In this document: one piece after another, positions 17,062 to 26,046 of the stretch | Position numbering within the stretch: position 1 is the stretch's first letter | Layout: every line of letters starts with the position of its first letter | Program-made: the position numbers and the translations under genes | Source of the DNA: Mycobacterium sp. | Lineage (GTDB): Bacteria > Actinomycetota > Actinomycetes > Mycobacteriales > Mycobacteriaceae | Assembly: GCA_016197405.1 (NCBI GenBank) | Contig: JACPVR010000004.1 | Span: forward strand, 124,001 to 188,000 | Direction of reading: 5' to 3' | Length of the DNA: 64,000 bases | The notes under the pieces: model-generated | What the model saw: the letters and a program-made list of their open reading frames with translations, nothing else | Told to the model about the DNA's origin: nothing | The model's database searches: none

Positions 17062-17943
17062 CTATGCAAACCGTCCGCGCTCGAGAGTCGGCGCTTCGAT
17101 GGGTACCGACGCGCGATAGAGTCGCACGGGGCATTTGTCGACCGTGAGGAAATGGATTGGTTCCCAAGTAATCCCGGCGGCGTTCAATGACTTCCGATGG
17201 GACTTCCATTCGTCGCGAAGCGGTTTCTTCTCCGACGGTCCGAAGCGGACGTCTGTCAGCACGAGTAGTCGCACACGCTTCGGATACAGTGTGGTCCCCT
17301 CGACGATCTCCAAACGAAGCTGTTCGACGTCATCGCACCAGTCCTGCGACTTCTTCGCCTTCGAAATGAGTTTGCGCAGAGCTTCGAATACCGGACCGGC
17401 AAGCGCATCGTGCACAGCAGGCCGGCCAAGTTTGCTGGCAAGGCGCTGTCCGAGAATGAGCTCGTCCTCAATCGAGGCGAACCCCACGACCGGTTCCTGC
17501 GCAGCGAGCAAACCCTTGCTGACCGGAACGATCGCGCGCAGGTCCACGGCCCAAACCGCTCCAGGAACCGGAGGCTCACTTAGCCAGACGTAGTCGGAGA
17601 GCTGATGGTCTTTGATCTGCTGGACCTTCTCCGTCGAAAAGACTGAGATGTCGCGTACCGGGCATGCCTGCACCAGCGGATGCCGCATCCCGGGACCGCC
17701 CGCAATGTCGCAGGTCTGTGACACCACCGCGGCATACCCGCTGTCACTCAATGGTGCTGACCGAGCACGCACCTCACCCAACGCTCCATCGGCAGCGGGT
17801 TCTCCGGTTACAGGGTCGTCTACCCACGCTGGGACGATCCATGCGCCGCGATCCATCGGGAGAAGATGCCCTTGCCGCCACCGCTCCAGAGCGAGAAGCG
17901 TGTGCGGGGGCCATCGCTCCGGCAGGAGTCGATCAATAGTCAC
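17062..17943 (-). CDS. SQTCDI-motif protein, third gene of a three-gene unit
   Basis: 293-residue soluble protein, not assigned to any family I can name. The strongest feature is the hydrophobic strand and motif AVVSQTCDIAG near residue 70, with the Cys-Asp pair a candidate active site or metal ligand. This motif recurs in uncharacterised bacterial proteins found in defence or toxin-like contexts (my recollection, not a search). Further on, DVEQLRLEIVEG and RLLVLTDVRFG are beta strands. Its start overlaps the end of the HTH gene by four bases, so all three genes 19525 to 17062 are coupled. Confidence 0.65.
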   Translation of the reverse strand: MTIDRLLPERWPPHTLLALERWRQGHLLPMDRGAWIVPAWVDDPVTGEPAADGALGEVRARSAPLSDSGYAAVVSQTCDIAGGPGMRHPLVQACPVRDISVFSTEKVQQIKDHQLSDYVWLSEPPVPGAVWAVDLRAIVPVSKGLLAAQEPVVGFASIEDELILGQRLASKLGRPAVHDALAGPVFEALRKLISKAKKSQDWCDDVEQLRLEIVEGTTLYPKRVRLLVLTDVRFGPSEKKPLRDEWKSHRKSLNAAGITWEPIHFLTVDKCPVRLYRASVPIEAPTLERGRFA

Positions 17944-18692
17944 CGGGCGAATCCGTCCTCGACGTTCTCGGTCACCACCGGACCACCGGTTCGAATGATC
18001 GGTGTCTCGACGTGTTCGGCGATCCCCTCGTATACCGAAGTGCCGATCTCTCGCCGAGGGAACGGCGTCCGATCCACAGCCAGGTCAACGAGGTCGTCGA
18101 ACCGGCCGTCGAGTAGTGCGGAGGCTCGCTTCTTGTCGGCACGCAGCCACCTGTTCATCGGCTGGTCCAGTGTGCTGCGGAGGTCGTCGACGGCGTCCGC
18201 CAACTCCCACAGTCCACCCAAGCTGGCTACACGGGGCCGGCTGGCGGGGGGCTTTGCCGCCCACGAGTGGAACGTGCGCTTGTTGATGCCGGTGGCCTTG
18301 AACATCTCCTTCTGCGTTAGGCCCAGTTCGGCTCGGATTCGTTCGAAGGCATCAAGAACATCGACCGTCTCGTCGACCTGTTGCTCGTCGGACAGCACCG
18401 TATCGATGAATGTATACGGCATCGTCAACCACAGCGCCGAGCCCGGAAGGTTCATCTGCCCGTCGAGACTCTTGAAAACTTCGACGCGAACCTGATCCCA
18501 TCCGCACGGGTCGAGGGCTCCAGAGAAATGCGCGACGACATCCCGCAACCCCGGCGATGAACTCATCTCCACGAACGTGCTGGACCAGAGTCCGTCCTCG
18601 CAAGGGGCCGGGTACAGGCCCTTTTGTGCTCGGGCCCAGGAAGGTGACCGGAGCACGCGGGAGCCGGTCGGCTGCTGCTCCATGATCGTCAT
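17940..18692 (-). CDS. HTH protein with MbcA/ParS-like C-terminal segment
   Basis: 250 residues from the ATG at 18692, chosen because it overlaps the stop of the preceding gene (ATGA). The N-terminal ~110 residues are unassigned. Residues ~120-160 form a Xre-like helix-turn-helix (LGLTQKEMFKATGINKRTFHSW). The following LWELADAVDDLRSTLDQPMNRWLRADKK segment resembles the helical toxin-binding domain of MbcA/ParS/Xre antitoxins, without the usual full ending. By family logic it could be a repressor/antitoxin; the tandem repeat upstream of the operon is a possible target. Lower GC bias than core genes. Confidence 0.7.
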   Translation of the reverse strand: MTIMEQQPTGSRVLRSPSWARAQKGLYPAPCEDGLWSSTFVEMSSSPGLRDVVAHFSGALDPCGWDQVRVEVFKSLDGQMNLPGSALWLTMPYTFIDTVLSDEQQVDETVDVLDAFERIRAELGLTQKEMFKATGINKRTFHSWAAKPPASRPRVASLGGLWELADAVDDLRSTLDQPMNRWLRADKKRASALLDGRFDDLVDLAVDRTPFPRREIGTSVYEGIAEHVETPIIRTGGPVVTENVEDGFAR

Positions 18693-19525
18693 TTCGCGCT
18701 CCCTTCTCGAAGCTCTTTCAGGTAGGTATCGGTAACCGACGCCTGAAAAAGTGACAACGAAGTGCGGTTCAGCCGCTCCGCTGAGATGACGACCTCTCGC
18801 ACGTCGAACGTGAATGAGGAGTGGCGGAACACGTCCGTATCGAGTAGATACTGCACGCACTTGCCCGAATCATCGCGAACTGGTCCATGCCGCAGCAACG
18901 CGCCGTGATGATCATCAAGCCGGATCTCCACCTGCTGTTGAGCACCTCGAACACTGCCGCCGAACACTGGGTTAAGCACAGGGCCCAGAAGGGTGTCGTC
19001 GATCCGGCCACGCCAAGCCTCTGCAGAGTTGAACCCACTGTCATGGAAGCGGTCGACGTACCGCAGACCGATGCGGTGCACCAACGATGGCTTGACTAAC
19101 CGTCCGAGAGATTCGACCAGAACGGTTAGCGGAGCCTTCATGCTGGTACGCCACCGCTCGTAGCGGTTGACCTGCATGATCAGGATGTCGGGCATGAGCG
19201 TGACGTGTGCTCCGTCCGCGGAAGCAATTTGCCACCCACTGGACTCCGCTGCCACCTGGGAAACGCCGTTGGCCCCGAAGTCGATCCTCATCTGCTGTTG
19301 GACGGTGGGTTGAATGCTCGGGAAGTCCACCCCCGTGTTCTCCACAAGGTCGTCCCGGAAAGCAGCGGCGACCTCCGGTGTGATCTCGTCGGTACGGGCG
19401 GTATACCGGATCTCGATCACTGCGACTTCGAGGGGAGCGTTTCCGAGCAGGGTCGGATCGGCCGAGGGCAGCCCCCCCAATGGAACGTCCTCAGCTGGGC
19501 GAAGTGTGTGTGGATCGATGGTCAT
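18689..19525 (-). CDS. TIGR04255-like protein, first gene of three-gene unit
   Basis: 278 residues from ATG 19525 (AGGA just before). A TTG at 19570 would add 15 residues but runs through the direct repeat that looks regulatory. The sequence fits the sporadically distributed TIGR04255 family: an early PLEVAVIEIRYTAR strand, the NRYERWRTSMKAPLTVLVESL block near the middle, then VHRIGLRYVDRF and a C-terminal beta-rich half (FTFDVREVVISAERL). The function of that family is unknown. It leads an operon with the HTH and SQTCDI genes. Confidence 0.72.
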   Translation of the reverse strand: MTIDPHTLRPAEDVPLGGLPSADPTLLGNAPLEVAVIEIRYTARTDEITPEVAAAFRDDLVENTGVDFPSIQPTVQQQMRIDFGANGVSQVAAESSGWQIASADGAHVTLMPDILIMQVNRYERWRTSMKAPLTVLVESLGRLVKPSLVHRIGLRYVDRFHDSGFNSAEAWRGRIDDTLLGPVLNPVFGGSVRGAQQQVEIRLDDHHGALLRHGPVRDDSGKCVQYLLDTDVFRHSSFTFDVREVVISAERLNRTSLSLFQASVTDTYLKELREGSAK

Positions 19526-19541
19526 ACTGTCCTGTCCATAG

Positions 19542-19562
19542 AGATGCACCTTAGATGCACCT
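19542..19562. promoter_or_regulatory. tandem operator-like repeat before the three-gene unit
   Basis: AGATGCACCT occurs twice with 11-base spacing (19542-19551 and 19553-19562), i.e. about two turns of the helix face to face, 17-37 bases upstream of the first ATG. A possible -10 box TACACT on the minus strand lies just upstream. Position and phasing fit an operator for autoregulation by the operon's own HTH protein. Confidence 0.5.
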
Positions 19563-19743
19563 ACCGACAAGTGTAGGCGCTATCGTCAGAGATGAGGAGC
19601 AGGAGAGGCAGCGGCCCCCGGTCCGGAAATAGCGAACGCGGCTTCAAGGGATCTATGCGCCGCTCGATCGCATCTCGTCTGTCGACACGGGAGTGCGAAA
19701 GGCCATTTCGAAGCGGATGGTGCCGCCGCAAAACGGAACCTAC

Positions 19744-20211
19744 CTAAGGACGGCTTAGGCGCAGTGTGCTGCTCTGCCGCCGTTGGGCCGGCCCGCACGC
19801 CGTCAGAGAGCCATTTGCCCTTCCAACACCGTGGGCTGTCAACGCGGCGATCTCGGCAGGTAGGTCAGCCACGAAGCGGAGCTCCAGTTCGTCGATTGCG
19901 TCTCGTCGCGCCGCTTCGAGAAGCAGGGTCGCATCGTCACGATGGGGGAGAACTCCGTGATCGCGCGCATAGCGATCTGTGACGGTATCGATGAGATCGT
20001 CCAACGAGGTGGTGAGAAGAAGCGCATCGTCGCCGGCGTGGCGCTCTGCGAACTCCTCGCGGCGTTCGCTGGACCATGTTGCTGGATAAGAAAGATCTGA
20101 CAGATACAGCTGCTTGATGGCCGCCTCCAACTGGCCTGACCACCCGTAGTCAGGCCAGTCGTGGATGACCGCCTGGACGATCGCGTCGAATTGCGTGCTC
20201 ACGAAGACCAC
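19744..20211 (-). CDS. hypothetical protein of the element
   Basis: 155-residue protein, not recognised. Mixed charged helices (DDALLLTTSLDDLIDTVTDRYARDHG), no transmembrane segment, and a less structured C-terminus after residue ~130. It sits just downstream of the P-loop ATPase gene on the same strand with a 69-base gap, so it is probably cotranscribed with it. Reading frame quality and codon use support a real gene, but I can suggest no function. Confidence 0.5.
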   Translation of the reverse strand: MVFVSTQFDAIVQAVIHDWPDYGWSGQLEAAIKQLYLSDLSYPATWSSERREEFAERHAGDDALLLTTSLDDLIDTVTDRYARDHGVLPHRDDATLLLEAARRDAIDELELRFVADLPAEIAALTAHGVGRANGSLTACGPAQRRQSSTLRLSRP

Positions 20212-20280
20212 TCCTCCCGTTGAGGGACCTGGTCCAGATTCTGCCCGATGGTGCCGACGCCGCTAGCCCGACAAGCGCGG

Positions 20281-21864
20281 TCACGACGCCTCGACGTCTA
20301 GATCGTCGGCTGAATGACCCTTCGGGACAGTCTGGCGGTGCGCGGGCAGCTCTTGAACAGAGGACGACTGCTCCCGCGGAGCCGAAATGCGCGAGGGACG
20401 CGAGGATTGCGAGTGTTGTTTGGCCGACACATCTTTGTAGGGCGGGTAGACGGTCCACAACAGGACATTCCGATGATTTCGAGCGCCATCGTCTTCGATC
20501 GCCCAACCCAGACTCCGTAGCGCGGGTGCGTGCCGTCGTAGGACGGCCGTGACATCCCGCCCGTTCCGGGGCCACTCCTTCGGCCTGCGCCAGGTGTCGC
20601 CGGTTGGCGTGACTGTCGCCAGCAGGTCGCCTCCGGACTTTGCGACGAGCGGTTCCCGGATGTGCAGCCGTAGCTGTTCGATGAACGGGTCGGCGGACAG
20701 GCTGTCTTCGGAGAGTTGATTGGCGCGTGACAGGTAACGCCGGAAGCCATGGGTCGACAGAATCTCGTCAACGGCCGCCAGCGTGCGACTGAAGTCCGCC
20801 ATCCGTGGCGACACGTCGACCGAAATGGTTTCCAGCCGTTGATGGACGACGGCGGCCAGATCGAGAAGCCCGCCCAAAATCCCTGGTAGAGCCGTGCGCC
20901 ACTGTTGTCGCATCGTGGCTTCCGGTTGTCGCATGTGGCGATCAATGCGTCGCAGGTCGACAGTCGCCAGTCGCTCCGCGAGGTCGGGCCGCACTGCTCC
21001 GACGTCGATGCCGTTGATGATGACGCACCGCCGAAATTTGATGACTGCGAGATCGGAGTCTGTGTACAACGCCCGTTTGACGTTGCCGTCGCCGGTGGCG
21101 GCGCGGCACAGAGAATCCGACAACCACGGCGAGATAGTCGACAGGTTGTCCAAGGCAACGACCCACGAACCGGAGGCTGCAGTGACCCACGAGTCGGCGT
21201 CACGCGGTGCCTGCCGCAGGGGGACCGGTGACGGGTCGATGAGATCGACCAGCATGCGCGTGGTTGTGCTCTTGGCGCTGCCCTGCTCGGCGAACAGCGC
21301 CAAGATCGGGTGGGGGACGTCCGTCTGGACAAGAGCGGCAACGAGGGCAGCAAGGAGGACCGGTCGGTCTTCAAAGTCGACGTTGACGAAATCCCAGAGC
21401 TTCTCGACATTCCCGCCCTGAGCCGGCAGCGGCATCGCCCCGGTCAACTTGGTACGCAGAAAGCGCACAGGTGCCCGTTCGGTGAGCGTCCACCGGCCCT
21501 GTCGGATACGAATCGTCTGGACATCGGGCCGTCCGGTGTCGATGTAAATGGTGCCGTCATCGTCAGCGACGCGGAGGTTGAGGCGTTCGGGCGGCTTCGT
21601 GGCAGCCAAACCTTCGAGGATCAGGGTGGCGTCAGTCAGCGCCTGGCCGCCGGCGACCGCGCCGGTTTCGGCGAAGTACCGTGCGGCGAGGTCGGCGCGT
21701 AGACCGGCCTTGCCGGCGCGGAGCAGCATCACCAAGTGCGGGCGGTCGCGGTCAGCGCCGAACGGCTCGCCCTCTTCTGAGAGCCCGAGCAGGTAGCGTT
21801 CCTGTGCCATGCTGACCAAGCGTGCGGCTACCGACTTCTTGTCCGTCTCGGTGTTGTCGCTCAT
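20281..21864 (-). CDS. P-loop ATPase of replication/primase-helicase type
   Basis: 527-residue protein. The Walker A is AEQGSAKST (about 192-200), the Walker B region VVALDNLS (about 234-242), and a conserved sensor/Arg region (FRRCVIINGIDVGAVRPDLAERL) lies near 290. This arrangement matches the superfamily 3/D5-like ATPases annotated in actinobacterial integrative elements, which act in element replication or as helicases. The first ~100 residues and the C-terminal ~130 residues (Ser/Arg-rich, disordered) are unassigned. Upstream on the same strand is the excisionase-like gene. Typical cargo of a tRNA-integrated element. Confidence 0.75.
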   Translation of the reverse strand: MSDNTETDKKSVAARLVSMAQERYLLGLSEEGEPFGADRDRPHLVMLLRAGKAGLRADLAARYFAETGAVAGGQALTDATLILEGLAATKPPERLNLRVADDDGTIYIDTGRPDVQTIRIRQGRWTLTERAPVRFLRTKLTGAMPLPAQGGNVEKLWDFVNVDFEDRPVLLAALVAALVQTDVPHPILALFAEQGSAKSTTTRMLVDLIDPSPVPLRQAPRDADSWVTAASGSWVVALDNLSTISPWLSDSLCRAATGDGNVKRALYTDSDLAVIKFRRCVIINGIDVGAVRPDLAERLATVDLRRIDRHMRQPEATMRQQWRTALPGILGGLLDLAAVVHQRLETISVDVSPRMADFSRTLAAVDEILSTHGFRRYLSRANQLSEDSLSADPFIEQLRLHIREPLVAKSGGDLLATVTPTGDTWRRPKEWPRNGRDVTAVLRRHAPALRSLGWAIEDDGARNHRNVLLWTVYPPYKDVSAKQHSQSSRPSRISAPREQSSSVQELPAHRQTVPKGHSADDLDVEAS

Positions 21865-21954
21865 AGGATTTCCTGCATACGGTGCTTATGCAGGCTGCGT
21901 TGACGAGCTATTCTCATGTGGAACTTCCGTGTCGGATGATCAGGTGGTTCGAAC

Positions 21955-21985
21955 AAAGACCTCGGCTAGGCCCCGGGGTCTTTTT
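21955..21985. terminator. terminator-like hairpin between excisionase and ATPase genes
   Basis: AAAGACC and GGTCTTT flank a GC-rich loop that contains CCCCGGGG; a TTTTT run follows on the plus strand and a shorter T-run on the minus strand. It could separate the excisionase transcript from the ATPase gene. Rho-independent terminators are uncommon in mycobacteria, so this stands out. Confidence 0.5.
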
Positions 21986-21997
21986 CGTGGGTGCGGT

Positions 21998-22195
21998 TCA
22001 CGCGGCGTCTCCGCCTCCGCGCCGGGTTGCGCTTTCTTGCTCCGAGATCCATCGCAGCACTTCGTCGCGCCGGTAGACGACTCGGCGGCCCAAGGTGAAA
22101 CTGGCCGGTCCGATGTCGCAGTGGCGCCAGTAGCGGAGAGTTCCAACGGGAATGCCGATGATGTCTGAAACCTGTTTGGCACTCAGTAGATCCAT
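21998..22195 (-). CDS. excisionase-like MerR/HTH_17 DNA-binding protein
   Basis: 65 residues from ATG 22195, which has GAGGAG seven bases upstream (TTG 22210 is an inferior start). The protein is a single winged helix-turn-helix: DLLSAKQVSDIIGIPVGTLRYWRHC, then GRRVVYRRDEVLRWI, the standard layout of AlpA/Xis-type excisionases. It is divergent from the integrase with about 168 bases between the starts. That is the usual Xis/Int arrangement, and it should promote excision or control the integrase promoter. Confidence 0.82.
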   Translation of the reverse strand: MDLLSAKQVSDIIGIPVGTLRYWRHCDIGPASFTLGRRVVYRRDEVLRWISEQESATRRGGGDAA

Positions 22196-22363
22196 GTAGC
22201 TGCTCCTCAATAGTGGGTTCTGTCAACGAATCCAACGGTGGTGGTGGCGCCCTGCATTTGTCCACCAGTACCCTCAACTTCGCCTATAAATTGGCTCCAG
22301 TCGAACGATTTCGTCGGCTGTCGGTGGTCGGTGGGAATCTGGCACCCAACGGAGGTGGCTCAC

Positions 22364-23533
22364 ATGCAGCGACGAAACCGCCGCGCCGGCGTCGAGGACA
22401 GGTGGCGTCGATCGGACGGGACCCCTGCCGCGCGCAATGGCAAAGGGCGCCGATGGTTGGCCCGGTATGTCGATGATCAAGGCGGTGAGAACACCCGTTC
22501 GTTCGACCGCAAGGTGGACGCTCAGGCCTTTCTCAACGAGATCACAGCCGCGCAGACGATAGGAACCTATGTCGCGCCAAAAGCCGGGCGCATTACCGTC
22601 CGTGAATTGCACGCCAAGTGGCTTGGTACCCAGGGCCATTTGAAGGAGACGACGGTTGCGACACGCGCGTTCGCATGGTCGGGCTACGTCGAAGGCCGGT
22701 GGGCCGCGGTCGCAGTAGCCGACGTGCAATCGTCGGATATCAGGGCGTGGGTGCAGCAATTGGCGGCGGGTGGAGCCAAACCGGCCACCATCGAGAATGC
22801 GCTTAGCGTCCTGAGACAGATTCTGGAGATGGCCGTCGACGATCGACGGATCCCCCGCAATCCGTGTATGGGAGTGAAGTCGCCGCGACGACAGCACCGA
22901 GCACGGGGCTACCTGACGCACCGGCAGGTGGAACTTCTGGCCCGCGAGGTCGGCGAGTACGCCATCGTTGTTCGATTTCTGGCCTACACCGGGTTGCGCT
23001 GGGGCGAGATGGCAGCGCTGCGGGTGGAGTCATTCGACATGCTGCGTCGCAGGGTGAATATCCGTGAGGCGGTCGCCGAGGTGAAGGGACGTGTGGTGTG
23101 GTCGTCGCCGAAATCCCACGAACGTCGCTCGGTGCCGTTCCCGGCGTTCCTGGCCGAGCCGCTGGCCGTGCTCATGATGGGTAAGCGGCGTGAGGACTTG
23201 GTGTTCACATCGCCAGGAGGAGCACTGCTGCGAGTGTCGACGTGGCGGCCGCGGGTCTTCAACGTGGCCGTCCAACGTCTCCAGGCAGCAGACCCGGCGT
23301 ACCCCACCGTGACACCGCACGACCTTCGCCACACGGCGGCGTCGCTGTCGATCAGCGCGGGGGCCAACGTCAAGGCCGTCCAGACGATGCTCGGGCACGC
23401 GTCCGCAGTCCTGACCCTGGACACCTATGCAGACTTGTTCCCGGACGACCTGGAGCAGGTTTCGGTTGCACTAGATGCGGCGCGGATGCGGTCTTTGGAA
23501 TCCACTGCGGACCAGCTGCGGACTGGGAAGTAA
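22364..23533 (+). CDS. tyrosine-type site-specific integrase
   Basis: 389 residues from ATG 22364 (GGAGGTGG ribosome-binding site); a longer frame from 22238 has no such site. It has an N-terminal AP2-like arm-binding region, a SAM-like core-binding domain (~75-170), and a catalytic domain with Arg212 (TGLRWGEM), Lys250, His319-x-x-Arg322 (HDLRHT), His345 (LGHAS) and nucleophile Tyr355 (TLDTYADL), all present. The gene ends 52 bases before the 3' end of tRNA-Pro, so that tRNA is the probable attachment site. Expected to catalyse integration and excision of the element to its left. Confidence 0.93.
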   Translation: MQRRNRRAGVEDRWRRSDGTPAARNGKGRRWLARYVDDQGGENTRSFDRKVDAQAFLNEITAAQTIGTYVAPKAGRITVRELHAKWLGTQGHLKETTVATRAFAWSGYVEGRWAAVAVADVQSSDIRAWVQQLAAGGAKPATIENALSVLRQILEMAVDDRRIPRNPCMGVKSPRRQHRARGYLTHRQVELLAREVGEYAIVVRFLAYTGLRWGEMAALRVESFDMLRRRVNIREAVAEVKGRVVWSSPKSHERRSVPFPAFLAEPLAVLMMGKRREDLVFTSPGGALLRVSTWRPRVFNVAVQRLQAADPAYPTVTPHDLRHTAASLSISAGANVKAVQTMLGHASAVLTLDTYADLFPDDLEQVSVALDAARMRSLESTADQLRTGK

Positions 23534-23585
23534 GAAGGCCCCGACCAGAATTCCCGGTCAGGGCCTCTACCTGCGAACACACCAG

Positions 23586-23659
23586 TCGGGGTGGCGGGAT
23601 TCGAACCCACGACCTCTTCGTCCCGAACGAAGCACGCTACCAAGCTGCGCCACACCCCG
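23586..23659 (-). tRNA. tRNA-Pro (anticodon CGG)
   Basis: Clear cloverleaf on the minus strand: acceptor CGGGGTG/CACCCCG, D-arm GGCGCAGCTTGGTAGC, anticodon stem CTTCG/CGAAG around the loop TTCGGGA (anticodon CGG), and T-arm GTGGGTTCGAATCCCGC. The discriminator base is A and CCA is not encoded. The 3' half faces the integrase gene, making it the likely attachment site of the element. Confidence 0.95.
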
Positions 23660-23837
23660 CGTAGAGCCACGACAGCGTATCGCACCGGCGCACTCCGAAG
23701 CCAAACGCGCTGTTCGCCGGTCACCGGCCGATAACAACTCGGTGGATTCGTGGGCGAATTCGGGATGGATCTGGCGTGTCGGTGGCGTTGTGCATAGTGA
23801 TTTTGCGAACCTTGAATTGACCAGAAAGCAGGAGATC

Positions 23838-24038
23838 ATGACCACGCTCGGGGCCGCGCTCTACATCGGCTTCTTCGCCGCTGCCGCTCTGTGGTTGTTC
23901 CTGACCTCGGACCGGCCGTCGGACTCCGATCAGGCCGACGGTGTGGCCCACTGGCATGAGCGTTCGAAGCCCGCCAGCGCGTCGCTGAACTCCGAGGGGT
24001 CCAGCCGCATGCTGGCCAGCCACTGGTCGTCGAAGTAG
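23838..24038 (+). CDS. small membrane protein, overlaps cds1 3' end
   Basis: 66 residues starting at an ATG with AGGAG five bases before it. Residues ~3-24 ([21 protein letters not shown]) form one transmembrane helix; the rest is polar. Third-codon-position GC is high up to about residue 34, and the last third overlaps the 3' end of the Cds1-like gene on the other strand (109 bases). The N-terminal half looks genuinely coding; the downstream part may be read-through. Function unknown. Confidence 0.42.
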   Translation: MTTLGAALYIGFFAAAALWLFLTSDRPSDSDQADGVAHWHERSKPASASLNSEGSSRMLASHWSSK

Positions 24039-25036
24039 GTATCGGCATAGCGCTCGCCGCTGTCGGCCAGCAGTGTCACCACCGAGCCACTGCGGCGTTG
24101 CGCGACCATCTCCGCCAGCACGGTGAAAGCACCCCAGACATTGGTACCCGTCGACGGTCCGACCCGGCGTCCCAGCACTGAGCCGATATGGCGGGCGGCG
24201 GCCACCGAGGCCGCGTCCGGCACGCTGATCATCCGGTCGACCACCTCGGGCAGGAACGACGGTTCCAGCCGTGGCCGGCCGATGCCCTCGATACGCGAGG
24301 AGGCGCCGGTGCTGACCGGCCGGCCCTCCACATAGGACGGGAAGAACGCCGAGTTCTCCGGGTCCACGACGCACAGCCGGGTGTCATGTCTGCGGTAACG
24401 GATATAGCGCCCGATGGTCGCGCTGGTCCCGCCGGTGCCCGCCCCGACGACGATCCAGTCCGGCACGGGATGCGGCTCGTCACGCATCTGGCTGTAGATC
24501 GACTCGGCGATGTTGTTGTTGCCGCGCCAGTCCGTCGCCCGTTCGGCATTGGTGAACTGGTCGAGGTAATGCCCGCCGGTCTCGTCGGCCAGCCGCTGTG
24601 CCTCGGCGTAGACCTCGCCGGAGCGCTGCACGAAATGGCAACGGCCACCCTGGGATTGGATCAGGGCGATCTTGGACGGACTCGTCGACTGCGGCATCAC
24701 CGCGATGAACGGCACGCCGATCATCGCGGCGAAATATGCCTCGGAGACTGCTGTGGAACCCGAGGACGCCTCGACCACCGTGGTGTCCTGGTGGATCCAG
24801 CCGTTGCACAGGGCATAGAGGAACAGTGATCGCGCCAGCCGGTGTTTGAGGCTGCCGGTGATGTGGGTGGTCTCGTCCTTGAGGTAGAGCTGCACATCGA
24901 CGGTCTCGCACCACGACGACGGCAGTGGGTACTGCAGCAGGTGCGTGTCGGCACTGCGGCGGGCGTCGGCCTCGATCAGCCGGATCGCGTTCTGTACCCA
25001 GGCCCGCGACTGGCTTCGGTCGGCGACGGCGGTCAC
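23930..25036 (-). CDS. cds1: PLP-dependent cysteine synthase/desulfhydrase-like enzyme (Cds1/Rv3684-like)
   Basis: 368-residue fold-type II PLP enzyme. The Schiff-base Lys lies in the TGSLKHRLA motif (~residue 64), a phosphate-binding glycine loop ([12 protein letters not shown]) near 198, and the [10 protein letters not shown] substrate loop near 92. Gene order next to the metallophosphoesterase and ponA2 matches Rv3684, described as the L-cysteine desulfhydrase Cds1, which degrades cysteine to sulphide, pyruvate and ammonia. Cysteine synthase or cystathionine activity cannot be ruled out from sequence. It ends head-on with the small plus-strand ORF. Confidence 0.83.
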   Translation of the reverse strand: MTAVADRSQSRAWVQNAIRLIEADARRSADTHLLQYPLPSSWCETVDVQLYLKDETTHITGSLKHRLARSLFLYALCNGWIHQDTTVVEASSGSTAVSEAYFAAMIGVPFIAVMPQSTSPSKIALIQSQGGRCHFVQRSGEVYAEAQRLADETGGHYLDQFTNAERATDWRGNNNIAESIYSQMRDEPHPVPDWIVVGAGTGGTSATIGRYIRYRRHDTRLCVVDPENSAFFPSYVEGRPVSTGASSRIEGIGRPRLEPSFLPEVVDRMISVPDAASVAAARHIGSVLGRRVGPSTGTNVWGAFTVLAEMVAQRRSGSVVTLLADSGERYADTYFDDQWLASMRLDPSEFSDALAGFERSCQWATPSA

Positions 25037-25041
25037 CGGCG

Positions 25042-26001
25042 TCAGCGGACGGAAACGTCCGCGGCGACCGGGCGGGCCGGAGTGAACGAATCGCGTCCCC
25101 CGGTCGGTGCCCCGACCAGCGTGAGCATGACGGCCTCGGGCCGGCAGCAGAACCGCACCGGTGAGTACGGGCCGGTGCCGATACCCGCCGAGACATGCAG
25201 CGCCATGTGCTCACCCCATGCCGACACACCCTTGGCGCGGGACGGATCCAGATCGCAGTTGGTGACGATGGCGCCCTTGAACGGCAGGCACAGCTGGCCG
25301 CCGTGGGTGTGCCCGGCCAGCACCAGCTGGTAGCCGTCGGCGGCGAATCGGTCCAGCACCCGGGTGTAGGGCGCATGGGTCACACCGAGCCGCAGGTCGG
25401 CGGCGGCGTTGGCCGGTCCGGCGATGGTCTCGTAGCGGTCGCGGTTGATATGCGGATCGTCGACGCCCGCCGCGGCGACGGTGAGCCCGGCCACCTCGAT
25501 ATCGCGGCGCGCGTGCGTGACGTCGAGCCAACCGCGCTCGGTGAACGCCGCCCGCAGGTCCTGCCACGGCAACGGCACCCCGTGCGCCCGGAAATCACGG
25601 TCGTAGAGGTATTTGGCGGGGTTTTTCGGGGTGGGCCCGAAGTAGTCGTTGCTGCCGAAGACGAAGACCCCGGGCACCGACAACAGATCGCCGAGTGCCT
25701 GCACGACAGCGGGCACCGCCTTTGGGTGCGACAGGTTGTCGCCGGTGTTGACCACGAAGTCCGGGTTCCAGCCGGCGAGTTCACGCAACCAGGCCTGCTT
25801 GTGCCGCTGGTTGGGCCGCATGTGCACATCGCTGAGGTGCAGCACCCGCAGCGGTGAGGAGCCCGGCGACAGCACCGGCATGGTGTATTCACGGACCACG
25901 AACGCGTTGCGCTCGATGATGGCCCCGTAGCCGATGCCGGCGATGGCCGTACCCACCGCGACGGCGGCGGTCTTCTTCAACACGGGTAGTGCGGCAGACA
26001 T
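25042..26001 (-). CDS. membrane-anchored metallophosphoesterase (Rv3683-like)
   Basis: 319-residue calcineurin-like phosphoesterase. An N-terminal hydrophobic segment (about 10-28) serves as a membrane anchor. The metal-site motifs are in order: LSDVHM (near 56), VNTGDNLSH (near 85), GSNDYFG (GNH-equivalent, near 117), GVTHAPYTR and LAGHTHGGQ near 230. It follows the Cds1-like gene with a five-base gap and precedes ponA2, as in M. tuberculosis. Substrate unknown; the family includes cyclic-nucleotide and lipid phosphoesterases such as YkuE. Confidence 0.9.
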   Translation of the reverse strand: MSAALPVLKKTAAVAVGTAIAGIGYGAIIERNAFVVREYTMPVLSPGSSPLRVLHLSDVHMRPNQRHKQAWLRELAGWNPDFVVNTGDNLSHPKAVPAVVQALGDLLSVPGVFVFGSNDYFGPTPKNPAKYLYDRDFRAHGVPLPWQDLRAAFTERGWLDVTHARRDIEVAGLTVAAAGVDDPHINRDRYETIAGPANAAADLRLGVTHAPYTRVLDRFAADGYQLVLAGHTHGGQLCLPFKGAIVTNCDLDPSRAKGVSAWGEHMALHVSAGIGTGPYSPVRFCCRPEAVMLTLVGAPTGGRDSFTPARPVAADVSVR

Positions 26002-26046
26002 ACCGGCAGCCTACTGCCCGAACCCGTCAGTGAGCTCGCCGTGATG

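Noticed and set aside
18693..18860. Longer N-terminus for the HTH gene (start at 18860)
   Set aside because: It would overlap the preceding gene by 172 bases; the ATGA overlap at 18692 fits the pattern of the operon.
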